DNA from: Salvelinus alpinus
Lineage: Eukaryota > Chordata > Actinopteri > Salmoniformes > Salmonidae
DNA length: 64,000 nucleotides
Assembly: GCF_045679555.1 (NCBI RefSeq)
Contig: NC_092090.1
Location: 28,944,202 to 29,008,201, forward strand
Direction: 5' to 3'
Position numbers and translations under genes: made by a program. Positions 23,230 to 35,139 of this stretch are shown piece after piece (position 1 is the stretch's first letter; each line of letters starts with the position of its first letter). Below the pieces are notes generated by a model, which worked only from the letters and a program-made list of their open reading frames with translations, did no database searches and was not told where the DNA came from.

Positions 23230-23971
23230 CGGTCCAAACACTTAAAAGACACACCCTCGTCCACTTACCCTCGCATTATGCCCTTGGGGGATTCCCCGTC
23301 GCCATCTTGGAGGGCTGTCCAAATGATTAGCCAAGCAAGGGAAGTTTACAACGTAAACCCCTCAGCCCTCGTTTTTAGATAGGCGTTTGCAAGTGTACAA
23401 TTATGTTCACTCCAGGGCCTGAAACAACCCATAAATCAAGTCGGTGAAAACTTTAAAAAAATATCAATGGAGAAGTCAACATACAATTGTAAGTAAAAAC
23501 GAATGCAAATACGTTAGAAATGGTGCTATTAATGCACATGACGGCACAAACACGTCTCAGTAAATATGTTTTTGTCTGGTTATCTTTTTGAAATTGTAGA
23601 AAGAAAAAAAAAATCCTTCTTCAGAAGTTCCAGCTAGGCTTGCTAACGTTAGTTAGCTAATTCATTTGCTAGCTATCATACAGTAGGCGTATATTAATAA
23701 TTATATATTTAATATAAGTAGACATGCACTCATAATTGACTGTAGCGCATATAAAGCACCCACAACCTACCCGTGGCTGAAAACACAATCATCACGGGAT
23801 GAACGAGTGATGAATTTCCGGCCAAGGGTGGTCTATTTAAAAATCATTCCTCCCTCCCTCGCCCCTTGCCTTGCAAGTGTATACTCGTCAGACGTCATGA
23901 TACGCCATCAGAAGTGTCCACTTAATTAGAGGGCTGAGGGGATAGGGTGTGTCTTTTAAGTGTTTGGACCG
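23230..23971. mobile_element. Terminal-inverted-repeat element, no transposase
   Basis: A 28-bp end starting 'cggtccaaacacttaaaaga' at 23,230 is matched by its inverse ending at 23,971. The 742-bp interior has no coding frame. I could not identify a target duplication, so the superfamily is open. It starts about 30 bp after the end of homology between the PEPD duplicate and the gene. Confidence 0.75.
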
Positions 23972-24491
23972 CAAAAACGGATTAATTAGAGTCTCAATTA
24001 AAGGTGCAGTCTGTCATTTCTCTGTACTCTGTAGCATCCAGGCAGAGTACAAAGCACAAGCAACTCATTGATATGTGAATTATATTTCTAAGTTATAGCA
24101 GTAGTTCTAATGGTCTGTATGTATGTCTGTTGTTGTCTAATGGTGTATGTCTGGTGTTGGTCAGGATGTGGAGCGGGGTCCTTGTCAGGGAAATAACATA
24201 TGCATTTACACTGGCTAGGAAGTATATGCTGTATCGAGTACAGTACTGATCTGTATCTTCTGATATTGATTTAGCGGTGGAAAGTACAACTTTACTGCCT
24301 GTACTTATCTACCTAGTACACATTAACATGGGTTATTAGATTATAATTACACTGTAATAAGGTCTCAAATGGGTTACATTCATCTGTGCAGTTGAGACAA
24401 ATTCACCCCACTGCCCTCCTAATCCAAGTGGGCATATCAGTAATAGTCAATATTGTTAGGGCTGGGATGCATTTTCAATATATGACAGACA
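23972..24491. other. Intergenic, nothing recognised
   Basis: No gene or ordered repeat was recognised. Confidence 0.35.
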
Positions 24492-24578
24492 GGCAGCCCA
24501 ATTCAGATATTTTTGCCACTAATGGGTATTTTGCCAATCAGATCAGATCTTTTGACAAAAGATCAGAATTGGGCTGCC
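24492..24578. mobile_element. Short inverted-repeat element (MITE-like)
   Basis: It opens 'ggcagcccaattcagat' and closes 'atcagaattgggctgcc', with internal pairing around 'gatcagatcttttgac'. It is 87 bp long. Confidence 0.7.
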
Positions 24579-25096
24579 CGTGTAAATGCAGCCTCAGTCA
24601 CACAGTGTCTGCAAATGCTTTCTTGAACCTTGAACTAAGTGTTGAAATAATTGCTGCTTCTGATAAAAGAAAGGCCATAAAAAGTTACATAACTTGTGTG
24701 GGATGGGCACTAGAACAGTCTTCTGTAGAAGTTCTCAGTGAGAAAATATATCAAGAATATTCACTGAAGAGTGACAATGAAATTGAGAATGAAATAACAC
24801 GTCAAAAGTTGGTTCATAATAAAAACTAAAAGCTGAACAGTATATATATCCAACACAAACATATATTGTGTGATGTTTACTGATAAAAAAAAAAGTGGAT
24901 TTGAAACTGAAACAACTCCCTGGGGGGTTTCTGAAAGACAGTTATAAAGACCTTGCAATGCAATACAATCCTAACATATATTTCAAGTTAGTGGATCAAA
25001 TAAATGGCCATACTATTTCAAGCATCATTCAGGTTCGCCGCTTGATATCACATAATGCCGACATACATTTTGAAACATTTTGATCAGCACTCACTC
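24579..25096. other. Upstream flank of PEPD, nothing recognised
   Basis: A 147-codon plus-strand frame (24,386-24,829) overlaps the small inverted-repeat element. It has no recognisable domain, so it is treated as chance. Confidence 0.4.
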
Positions 25097-25141
25097 GCTT
25101 TAGCCAAAATCAGCTGATCGGCTTCACAAGCGAAGACAAGT

Positions 25142-25151
25142 GTCACATGAC
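25142..25151. promoter_or_regulatory. Palindromic E-box (gtcacatgac) at the PEPD start
   Basis: A 10-bp near-palindrome with a CACATG core lies 20 bp upstream of the proposed PEPD start codon. This matches the M-box/CLEAR type bound by MITF/TFE/USF bHLH-zip factors. Binding is inference from sequence alone. No TATA box is seen nearby. Confidence 0.35.
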
Positions 25152-25170
25152 ACTTCCAGTCTTAAGCAAC

Positions 25171-25187
25171 ATGGCTGCACGACAGGA
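25171..25187 (+). CDS. pepd: PEPD coding exon 1 (17 nt)
   Basis: ATG GCT GCA CGA CAG GA precedes a strong donor, gtgagt. The two leftover bases need one base from exon 2, whose acceptor (tgtag) is followed by a single A before the conserved PVYWLG frame, so the join gives GAA. This fits the family pattern of a tiny first exon starting MAA. Confidence 0.85.
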
Positions 25188-28100
25188 GTGAGTATATATT
25201 CTGTTCTGTATTATTTCTATGGTTTATCTTTGTGTTAAGCGTACTTGGCCACTGATTCTGAATTGAACAAATTATAATGCATAAATTGTTAGCTCGCTAG
25301 CTATCTGCATAAACCTGATCATCTAAGCTAACTCTCGTTAACGGGGCTAGCTGTCAAACATAAGAAAAGAGCGGCGTACTCTTTGCAGGCTGGCAGTCAG
25401 GCATCAATCAGCAACTTTGCCAGGTAACTAACTAACTAAGCATGTCTAACTTGAAATTTATTCGCAAAATAGGGAAAAAATGGGTGGTTTCAGCTCCAGT
25501 TTGTGGATAATATTAGCTAGTCTCTCGACAGATGGGTTGTTTCTGAAATAATTGCCATGGACCTCACGATACGATATTATCACGATACTTACAGTAGCTA
25601 GGTGCCGATACGATATGTACTGAGATTCTATATGTATCACGATTTATCACAATTCGATGTTAAATAAATATTGCTCACTATATGTCTGCGGCAGAGGGAC
25701 AGGAGAGAGGCATAATAATAATAAACTCATTTTGATTAGTCAAGTGCTGAAAACATGTTGCCTCACCATTTAAAAGTAAGATTGAAGACAAACTAACATT
25801 ACAGAAAAAATACCGAAGTTTTTCGCAGATACATCCAACATTAACTACATTGCATAAAAAAGAAAGAATCGATACTTGCAGTCATAGAATTGATATATTG
25901 TCAAAAATAGTATCGCAATACTCTACTGCAGTGGTCACCAACCTTTTCTGAGTCAAGATCACTTTTGCAGTCAAAAAACAAGCTGAGGTCTACCACTCAG
26001 ATTATTTTAATAACATGTAAGCCTTTTCAACATGAATAAAAACAGTTCTGTAGGAATGAAGTTTGTGCAGTAGGCCAAAAATATTATCACAGCATATTGG
26101 CTATATGTGCTTGGCCTGCCAATATTGTTCTTCTAAGACCATATTATATTTAAAAACTCGAGCTTTGATAACAAAATAGATCAGTTGTACCACTTGCGAG
26201 GCACAGCTGAGCATAAATTGAAGTAATTCACTTTTTATTTTACTGGACTGATGGTACCTGCATCTGATGGTCAGTCTCAGGGGAGAGAGGGAGAGAGCAG
26301 CAGAGGGTTCACCTCTCACTGTCCCTGCTCTCTCCATTCGTCCGGTGAAACTGGCCAGAGAGAGGATGCCGTCCTACCACTGATGGCAAAACTCGAGTCA
26401 CACCACATTACTTTTGCCTCATTCACAAATTCATGTTCCTATGACTAGAGAATGTGAAATATTCCTCAATATTAAAATAGACATTACGAGATGCTAATAA
26501 TAAAAACGCAGGCCTATCGATACACTTGGCTACTAATTAATTGCAGCTGTGGCGCGAGAGGAAGTAGGGAGAAGCGTGTTTTGTAAAAGGTGTAAAAGGT
26601 TTTTCTGTATTCTTTGACAGTTTATCTCTGGTCATGGTTTTAAGTTATGAAATCTCACGTAGGCTAGTATCACACTTTGCTGTGGGGTCGTGGAAGCCTT
26701 ACTAGGCATGGTAATCAAATGTTTAGCTATCTAATTGGCCAGCGCACTTGATTTAACGACAGCTCTTCTGGTCCGCCGGGTACGTGGAGTTTGAAATGGT
26801 TCAGAACAGTTTGCCTACCTGGCATGCAGGGCTTCTGATATAGAGGTGATATGATGCATTATACTCTATCCTCCTATCATAGCTCTTGTTTAAATATACT
26901 ACATCTCTAAAACAGAAAGTGCACATTGAAACCCACTCACATGATCACAGAAGTGTTTAGACATCTTATTGTTGAGTTGACAATCTGAGGCAGGTTGGTG
27001 ATCAACAACTCTGTTTAGTGACCTTTGATCATGTAAATCTGTCTTTGTTGTTACTAAATCACACTAGTAAGGGAGCACTCTCCAGAGATCAAGTGTTATC
27101 TTTACCACACACTGGGGATCATTGAAACCAGATCCATTTTGGGCAATACTGTTCTACAGTTTGTGCAAAATCATATTTTTTTGTTGAGTGTAAAACTCTT
27201 GAGTCCTAAAAATGGTCAACGTCTATGTCCTCACCACTTCTGCTAAAGTTTCACAAAAAATTGAACTTTCATAACTGTGTGCAGTATAATGATAAACAAC
27301 GATTTGTTTTTTACATTTTATATTTACTAAAGGGTTTGTAAGTATTTTTGTCGATTATTGTTTTAGAAAGAATCAGCCGAACTGAAACAAAGGCAGGCAT
27401 TTGTGTTAGCTAACTGAAAATAGAAAACTACTAGACAGTAATGTACAACATATTAACCCATTTCCCAATGCTGTCTTTCTGTAGACCTGTGTATTGGCTG
27501 GGTAAAGACACCCTGAGAGTGTCAGCAGCCCTGTTTGCTGAGAACCGGCAGCGACTGTGCCAAGGCCTGAAGGCCAAGGATGGGGTGGCCCCCAAGTCTG
27601 TAGTCGTGCTGCAGGGAGGGGAGCAGAAGCAGAGATACTGCACCGATACAGACATGCTCTTCAGACAGGTACATGTTTAATAACAGTCAATTACAGATAT
27701 GCCATTTAGAAGACTCATTTATCCTAAAGCGATGTGCATACATTTTCATATTGATGACCCCAGCGGGAATTGAATCCACAATCCTAGCGTTGCTGTACCA
27801 GCTGAGCCACATAGGATCACGCATTAATGAGATGGATGGAGGTGTGACTGAGCAGACCCTGGCTGACTCTTTTGACTCATGTGGTTCTTTTTTGTAGGAG
27901 TCCTTCTTCCATTGGGCTTTTGGAGTGACTGAAGCCGACTGCTACGGAGCCATCGACGTGGACACTGGAAAATCCATCCTCTTTGTCCCCAAGCTGCCTG
28001 AGAGCTATGCAACCTGGATGGGAGAGTGAGTCAGTGACTGTAACTCAAACTATATGTGAATGTGATCAGCCTCAGGAGACAGCCTACCACTTTCAGCATC

Positions 28101-31100
28101 ATGGATTCACAAGAATACTCCTTAGGCCTTCTCATTAAAACCGATTGTGTCATTGTCTGTTGACAGGATCCATCCGCGGGAATACTTCAAGGAGAAATAC
28201 GCCGTCGATGAGGTGCAATACACCTGTAATGTAAGTTAGTGTGTCATGTTTGAATGCACATACTGTACACCTTACCCATCTTTGTAGTGTTGTAGCTTAG
28301 CTTGTGATCTTGTAGCTTCACTCATTTCCCTCTATTTGATAGTGTCAGTTCTCTCTGATCCCTCAACACTTCTGCCTTTCTGTCTGAACTCTTACAGATT
28401 GCTGATGTCTTTTCCAAGATGAAGCTTGGAGCTCTTCTCACTTTGGTATGTCCTTAATATATCATGTTGATGCTATGATAGTGGTTTACAGTAGGAATTC
28501 ATTAGATAAAGTATAATTTTAAGAGACTTGAAAGTGGGCCTGGTAATTATATTATGTTTCTTCCAGCGTGGACAGAACACAGATAGTGGGAGTATCTGCC
28601 GCGAAGCCTCCTTTGAAGGAATCAGTCAGTACGTTTAATTGGCATCAATTGATATCCATTTGAATCAAACTGGTATTTCTAATTTATTTGGTTGAATGTT
28701 TTACCTTGATAAATATGATCTTGTGTCTTATATTTCAGATTCCAAGTGAACAACACTCTTCTGCATCCAGTCATTGTGGAATGGTAAGTACTGTATGATA
28801 CTATATCCAGCTCGTAACCATTGGTTGCTGCTGCTTTTCTGTTATGTGGAACTATTTTTGTAAAGCCTTATTAGTCTGTGGCTGTTTCACACTGAGTCAT
28901 CTGAAGTGTTGACTGCATCTATAATGTGTAGAGATTTTTTTTATATATTTTTTTATTTCACCTTTATTTAACCAGGTAGGCCAGTTGAGAACAAGTTCTC
29001 ATTTACAACTGCGACCTGGCAGAATCATTAAGACATAAAGGGTGGTAGAAACCATGACCAAGAATAGAATCAGAAAAACACCTCACTAACAATATGGTAA
29101 GAAGCTGATTTTCCTGAAAGATCAAGAGGAGAGTGTAAGGCTCCTCCGGCAGTGAGGAATGGATGAGTAATACAGGTATTATTTCTGCATTCATTATGAG
29201 ATACCAAATATAAAGCACATACATACATACACACATACACACATACACACATACACACATAAACACAGAGCTTTAGCTTTCATCATCATTCTTTTGTTTA
29301 TGGCTGGGTGCTATAAGCCAGTGTTTGTGCATGATAGAATTAAGCAAAAAGGCCAGAGGGGGTGCGGTATATGACCAATATACCACAGCTAAGGGCTGTT
29401 CTTATGCACAACGCAATGTGGAGTGCCTGAATACAGCCCTTAGCCGTGGTATATTGGCCATATACCACAAACCCTGAGGTGCCTTATTGCTATTATAAGC
29501 TGGTTACCAACGTTATTGCAGTAAAAAGTTATGTTTTGTCATACCTGTGGTATACGGCCTGATATACCACGGCTTTCAGCCAATCAGCATTCAGGGCTCA
29601 AACCACCCAGTTTATAATATAGAAATACACACCTGGCATATTGATCTAAGAGGCCCTTGACTCCTTGTTCCTTTTCTTCCTGCAGCCGACTGACTAAGAC
29701 TGACATGGAGCTGGAGGTCCTGCGATACACTAACCGGATTTCCAGTGAAGCCCATAAAGAGGTAAAATCCTGCAGGACAGACAGACATACCTGCCACAGG
29801 GGGAGAAGGAGCTCCAGATTCTGACTCATCTCATTTGATCTGTGCATTTTGGATTTTAGGGGACCAAAAGTATTGGGACAAATTCACTTATGTGTATTAA
29901 AGTAGTCAAGTTGAGTATTTGGTCCCATATTCAAAGCACGCAATAACTACATCAAGCTTGTGACTCTTCAAACGTGTTGGATGCACTTGCTGTTTGTTTT
30001 GGTTGAGTTTCAGGTTATTTTGTGCCCAATATAAGTTAATGGTAAATAATGTATTGTGTCATTTTGGAGTCACTTATTGTAAGTAAGAATAGAATATGTT
30101 TCTAAACACTTCTACATTAATGTGGATGCTACCATGATTATGAGTAGTCCTGAATGAATCGTAAATAAAGATGAGTGAGAAAGTTGGACGCACAAATATC
30201 ATACCTCCCAAAAAATGCTAGCCTCCGCTGTTATTGTAATGTTGAGAGGTTAGCATGTCTTGGGTGTATGATATGTGTGTGTCTGTAACTTTCTTCCACA
30301 TCATTATTCACAATTCATTCAGGACTATCTGTAGTCATGGTAGCATCCACATGAATGTAGAAGTGTTTAGAAACATATTCTATTCTTATTTACAATAAAA
30401 GTGACTCCAAAATGACACTACTTTATTTACTATTCCTTTATATTGGGCACCACATAATCTGAAACACAACCAAAACAAACAGCAAATGCATCCAACAAGT
30501 TTCTAGAGACACAAGCTTCATGTAATCATTGCGTGCTAGGAATATGGGACCAAATACTGAACTTTTGACTTCTTTAATACACATGTACAGTTAATAAGTT
30601 AATTTGTCCCCTAAAATGGGGGGACTATACAAAAAGTTCTGTAATTTCTAAACGGTTCACCTGATATGGATGGAAATGCCCTCAAATTAAAGCCGGGAGT
30701 CTGCACTTTAACCAAAGTGCTGGAGTACAGAGCCAAAACAACCAAAAATGTGTCAATGTCCCAATACTTTTGGAGCTCGCCATGTTGTTATATCATGAGT
30801 AATATATTAATATAATCAAAGCTAAAAGAATACATCTCAGAGTCATCATTGCCCACTTGCAACCTTGTATATCACAGGCACAGCCAACCTGAAGTGCTGT
30901 TGTCTTTCTCCTCAGATCATGAAGCATGTGAGACCTGGACAGAAAGAATATGAAATGGAGAGGTGAGTGGAGCTTTTTATCATGAAGGGTATGCCAGCTA
31001 TATTGAACTGTTTGTACCGTATAAAAGTATATTGTATGACGAAAGGCTATGTGGTGTACTATGTCCCGTCTGACCATAAAGGTGATGGTAAAACAGTACG

Positions 31101-34100
31101 TTCCTTATCTATCAAGGTGTGTTCCTCTGGATAAACTACATTCACAGCACGTCTAATCTGATCACTACTGAAGTCATAAGTATTCACTTAGTGTTTTCAA
31201 AACAAATTCACTTAGTGTTTTCAAGTAGTCAAAAGTGTAGTATTTGGTCCCTTATTCCTTGCATGCAATGACTACATCAAGCTTGTGACTAAAATCATGT
31301 TGGATGCATTTATTATAAGTAAGAATAGAAGATGTTTCTAAACACTTCTATATTCATGTGTTATCGTGAATGAATCGTGAAAAATGAAAAGGTTAGAGGC
31401 ACAAAGATCATACTCACCCCACCCCCCCCAAAAAAATGCTATCCTCCCCTGTTATTGGTAATGGTGAGAGGTTAGCATGTTTTTTTTTGTAGCCTCTGAA
31501 TGGCATCTCACTGATTATTCATGAATCATTCATGATTTTTCTTAATCATGGCATTATCATGATTTATTTAAAGTGTTCAGAAATATCTTATCTACTCACT
31601 GTGAATGATGACTAATCATTTTATTTCTGTTACTATTGGGCAAAACATAATCCAAAACACACTACAAATGCATCCAATGAATTTGTGGCGTCACAAGTTT
31701 GATGTAGTCGTTGCATGCAAGGAATATGGGACCAAATACTACACTTTTGACTACTTTGATACACTGTAAGCGCATTTGTCCAAATACTAATAATGACTTC
31801 ACATGGGGGGGACAATACATTAAGTGCTTTCATTTCTAAATGGTTAAACAGATACATTTTGCATGAAAATACCCTCAAATAAAAGGTGACGTTCTTTACT
31901 GTCACCTCATGTGAAACATTTGATCTCAAACCTAAAATGCTGGAGTATAGAGCCAAATGGAAAAAATGGCATCACTGTACAAATACATATGGAGGGGAGT
32001 GTATTTTACGATGTAGCAACAGCCACCCACTGAGCTGAATCAATTTCCTGTTTCTAGCTGGCAGCTTTTTGTGTTTTTAATTAAACCTTCATCTGGGAGG
32101 CTGAAGAATGTAAATAATCTGAGCTACTATAGCAGCGCCCCTCGCCAGCTCACTATCTGACTAATTGACTGCAGCAAGAACGTGCAGCAGAGAATATGTA
32201 ATCACTGACTCAAGTCTCCAGTGAATAGACCAATAACCAAGTGAAGATGAGTCCAAATGCTTTTATTATACTATCCTCCAGTTAAGTATCAGGCGATGGA
32301 GATCTTCAAGGTGGGAGGTTTAGATGACTCCCTTGTATTCTAGGCTAACCAATATCAAAAAGGAGGTTAACCCTTGATTACACTTCCTCCTATATTGTCA
32401 TTGTTAGAGCTGTGGAGCTTCTTGTGTACGGTCGCTCATGTCAGTGCTTTTCTGTTGCAGCCTGTTCCAGCACTACTGCTACTCTCATGGGGGAATGCGT
32501 CACACCTCCTACACCTGTATCTGTGGAACGTAAGGCACTTCCCTTTGCTACACAGAAATGGGTTAATTTAATGGAGAACATATCTGAAATGCGTGACATC
32601 ATCTGTGTTACATTTTGACGTACAGAAATGAGGTGCTATTGTTCTATCTGACGTGTGTTGAGTGCCTCTATAATGACCTACTCGTATGCTTAAATCTTCA
32701 ACAGTGGAAACAACGGCTCAGTCCTGCACTACGGCCATGCAGGAGCTCCCAATGACAAGACCATCGATGACGGAGACATGTGGTAAGTCGGCGATCATTT
32801 CACATGATGTGAAGTTATTCCACTCCTTAATTGTCCTTTTTGGGTTGTTTGCTTGGTTTTATTAGATTCTGTGTTCATTTTGTCTTGGATTTGTATATCA
32901 AAAACACCTGCAGTGATCTGTTGTTTTGTTTAATGGAATACTGAATACTCAGAGCTACACCTCCCCTGCTGTCATTAGTATAGTAGGGTGTTGTTTTGTT
33001 CTCCCTGTCAGCTGGATCCACTGAGTGGCTCTCCCATGGGTTTACTCATAGATGGAGCACAGCTTGGACTGGGTTTGAACATAAGTCAGGCTACTGTGTG
33101 CATAGGGCTACTGATGGAGATTTAAAGTGGCTGTGTGGAGCGCCCATGGTGACACAACATGAGCACCTTTGAAAGGCAAAACTTGTATTCATTCTGATGT
33201 ACATGCTGTGAACAATTTCTCTGATTTATGTTTGGAAATAATGATGCCGGAATGGCTGTAGAGCCCTCTGGGTGAGCAGTAACACTGATCTAACTGTGAC
33301 GTGTGGTTTTTCCTTGCAGTCTGTTTGATATGGGGGGAGAATACTACTGCTACTCCTCTGACATCACCTGCTCCTTCCCAGCCAATGGAAAGTTCACTCC
33401 AGACCAGAAGGCCATCTATGAGGCTGTGCTCAAGTCATCACGGGCTGTCATGGCTGCCATTAAACCAGGTATGATCCTACTGTCCACAGGCAGGATTGAG
33501 GAAGCATTCACTGAACATACAGTACATACTTAGCTTGGTTACAAGGAAGGATTATACATTTAATATATTAATTTCTATGGTTTGACTAATATTGAGTTGT
33601 TGAAGTCTGAAGACTACCACAGAACATGCCATATCCTCACCACCAGTCATTATCACCTGCATATTAGGCTGCTTTGAAACTTTTAACCTAAGATTTAAAA
33701 ACCTGACTGAAGGTGGTCTTGTGTTTCAGAGGTCAAGTGGACAGAGATGCACCGTCTGGCTGACCGGGTTCACCTAGAGGAGCTGGTGAAGATTGGGATC
33801 CTGCGTGGGAGTGTGGAGGACATGCTGCAGGTCCACATGGGCTCTGTCTTCATGCCCCATGGCCTGGGACACCTGCTGGGCATCGACGTGCACGACGTGG
33901 GCGGATACCCAGATGTCAGTACCAGAGAGATAGATACAGTATTCTATTCATCAATGATCAGTGCTACAGAAAGTTCTAAATACACTTCCAAAAAGACATA
34001 TGTCTCTATCCTTCTAGACAAAGCTAACGTCCGTGTCATGCTGCTTGTTCTTGGTTACACAGGGTATTGAGCGCGTCAACGAGCCCGGTCTGAAGAGCTT

Positions 34101-34630
34101 GAGGATGGGCCGTCTGGTGCAGGAGCGCATGGTCCTGACTGTGGAGCCTGGTATCTACTTCATCAACCACCTGCTGGACCAGGCCTTGGCCAACCCAGCC
34201 CAGAGCTGCTTCATCAACAATGAAGTGCTGACCCGCTTCCGCAGCTTTGGAGGGGTACGTTTACCTATCCACAGACAGTTTATACTCATTAGTTTATGTG
34301 CTGGTGTTACTGTCAACGTTAACCACCCAAAGCTTGCACATAGAGACCCCTTTGTCTCAATCTACTCCATGGCAGCAAATAATATACACATTATGCTGTT
34401 CTGTTAAGTCTTCTGCTATAACTGCTCCCCCCTGACAATTATCTACTGTTTATTATTAACCTTGGCTCTGACCCTCATGTGTCTTACTGGATGTTTTCCC
34501 CTCCTCTCTCCAGGTCCGTATTGAGGACGACATTGCGGTGACTGCCAGCGGAATGGAGCTGCTCACCTGTGTCCCTCGTACAGTGGAGGAGATTGAGGCT
34601 TTCATGGCCGACTGTGGAAAATCCTTCTAA
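25171..34630 (+). CDS. pepd: Prolidase (Xaa-Pro dipeptidase), 15 exons
   Basis: This cytosolic M24-family dipeptidase cleaves X-Pro and X-hydroxyproline dipeptides with Mn2+. Coding exons: 25171-25187, 27485-27668, 27898-28025, 28167-28230, 28398-28445, 28567-28628, 28739-28783, 29686-29761, 30916-30962, 32461-32529, 32705-32782, 33320-33468, 33730-33914, 34063-34254, 34514-34630. All introns are GT-AG and all phases join, giving 486 residues (human about 493). The start ATG was chosen because exon 1 (MAARQ plus GA) joins exon 2 in phase to give [11 protein letters not shown]. The N-terminal aminopeptidase-P-like domain spans about 18-155 and the pita-bread catalytic domain about 185-460. Metal ligands are at the family positions: D276 (LFDMGG), D287 (SSDIT), H370 (HGLGH), E412 (TVEPGIYF) and E452 (VRIED). 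The gene appears intact. Introns 2 and 7-9 carry several transposons. Confidence 0.96.
25188..27484 (+). other. PEPD intron 1
   Basis: At 2.3 kb this is the largest PEPD intron. A stretch at about 25,550-25,930 with repeated 'cacgatacgatattatcac'-like text resembles a dispersed salmonid repeat, but I could not define its ends. No other gene is visible. Confidence 0.6.
27682..27815 (-). mobile_element. tRNA-derived SINE-like fragment in PEPD intron 2
   Basis: Read on the minus strand, 'tggctcagctggta' resembles a tRNA A box and 'ggattcaattccc' a B box. They are followed by a non-tRNA body ending near 27,682. It is degenerate, and the tRNA parent cannot be assigned with confidence. Confidence 0.5.
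28950..29020 (-). mobile_element. SINE tail-like fragment in PEPD intron 7
   Basis: 'cacctttatttaaccagg' followed by 'gttgagaacaagttctcat' is the inverse of the tail type that ends the SINE at 46,376-46,561. Only the tail region is present. Confidence 0.5.
29219..29266. repeat. Microsatellite (acacat/acac)n
   Basis: About 48 bp of repeating acatac/acacatac units lies in PEPD intron 7. Confidence 0.9.
29351..29618. mobile_element. Dispersed non-autonomous DNA element in PEPD intron 7
   Basis: The interior holds inverted stretches: 'ggtatatgaccaatatacca' with 'ggtatattggccatatacc', and 'gctaagggctgtt' with 'cagcccttagc'. It reads like a very common salmonid MITE ending 'accacccagtttataat'. 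It has no coding capacity. Confidence 0.65.
29863..30783. mobile_element. Foldback element A in PEPD intron 8
   Basis: The ends 'accaaaagtattgggaca' and 'tgtcccaatacttttgg' are inverted. Arms of about 370 bp pair across a centre near 30,250; for example 'tgtttctaaacacttctaca' at 30,09x is inverted at 30,36x. The right side has about 130 bp not matched on the left. No transposase is present. Confidence 0.85.
31188..31998. mobile_element. Foldback element B in PEPD intron 9
   Basis: This is a diverged second copy of the element in intron 8: shared 'gtagtatttggtcccttatt'-type arms, 'actacatcaagcttgtgact', and the right-hand 'aatgctggagtatagagcc' block. The ends are more decayed. Confidence 0.8.
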
Positions 34631-35095
34631 ATAACGTCGCTCATATCCAAGCTGATCTAACCAAATGGTATTTTCACTCCTAAATGTGGAGAGAATATCT
34701 GTTTTCTGATGTAAGAGATGCAGTTTCTCTAATGATATCTTGCCTATCTACATTATGCCATATATAATCAGTAATGGATGCATTAGATGCACAACTTTCC
34801 AATCTTGAAAGGTGTCTGTTTAATCTCAGTGAATGCAGTATCAGTAGCCTAACACTAGTACACAAATGCAGGTTAAACTGCCTATACTATTTGAAGCTCT
34901 TCGTGATAAAGATGATTATTGTGAAAATTAAGAGAAATGCAGTGAATTAAACTGCTGTGGCCATCTTGCCACGTAAAAACAGTGTTGACGGTTGACTATT
35001 TCAGTGCCTGGTTAATTGCTTTGACTGTGCGTAATAGATACTTTATTTTCTTGGACGTTTATACAATTCTCATAAAATACAGTGCAATTTAAGTA

Positions 35096-35101
35096 AATAA
35101 A
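35096..35101 (+). terminator. PEPD poly(A) signal
   Basis: A canonical AATAAA lies 466 bp after the PEPD stop codon, in AT-rich 3' sequence. It is the first canonical hexamer seen downstream of the stop that fits a terminal 3' UTR. Confidence 0.6.
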
Positions 35102-35139
35102 CCCCTTAATTTGCAGTTTTGCGTTCTGTGACATTTGTA

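Noticed and set aside
24386-24829. 147-codon plus-strand frame as a gene
   Set aside because: It overlaps a small inverted-repeat element, has no domain or splice context, and shows biased composition typical of chance frames.
32374-32618. Frames around 32.4 kb as a separate small gene
   Set aside because: They cover PEPD exon 10 in wrong frames and run into the introns.
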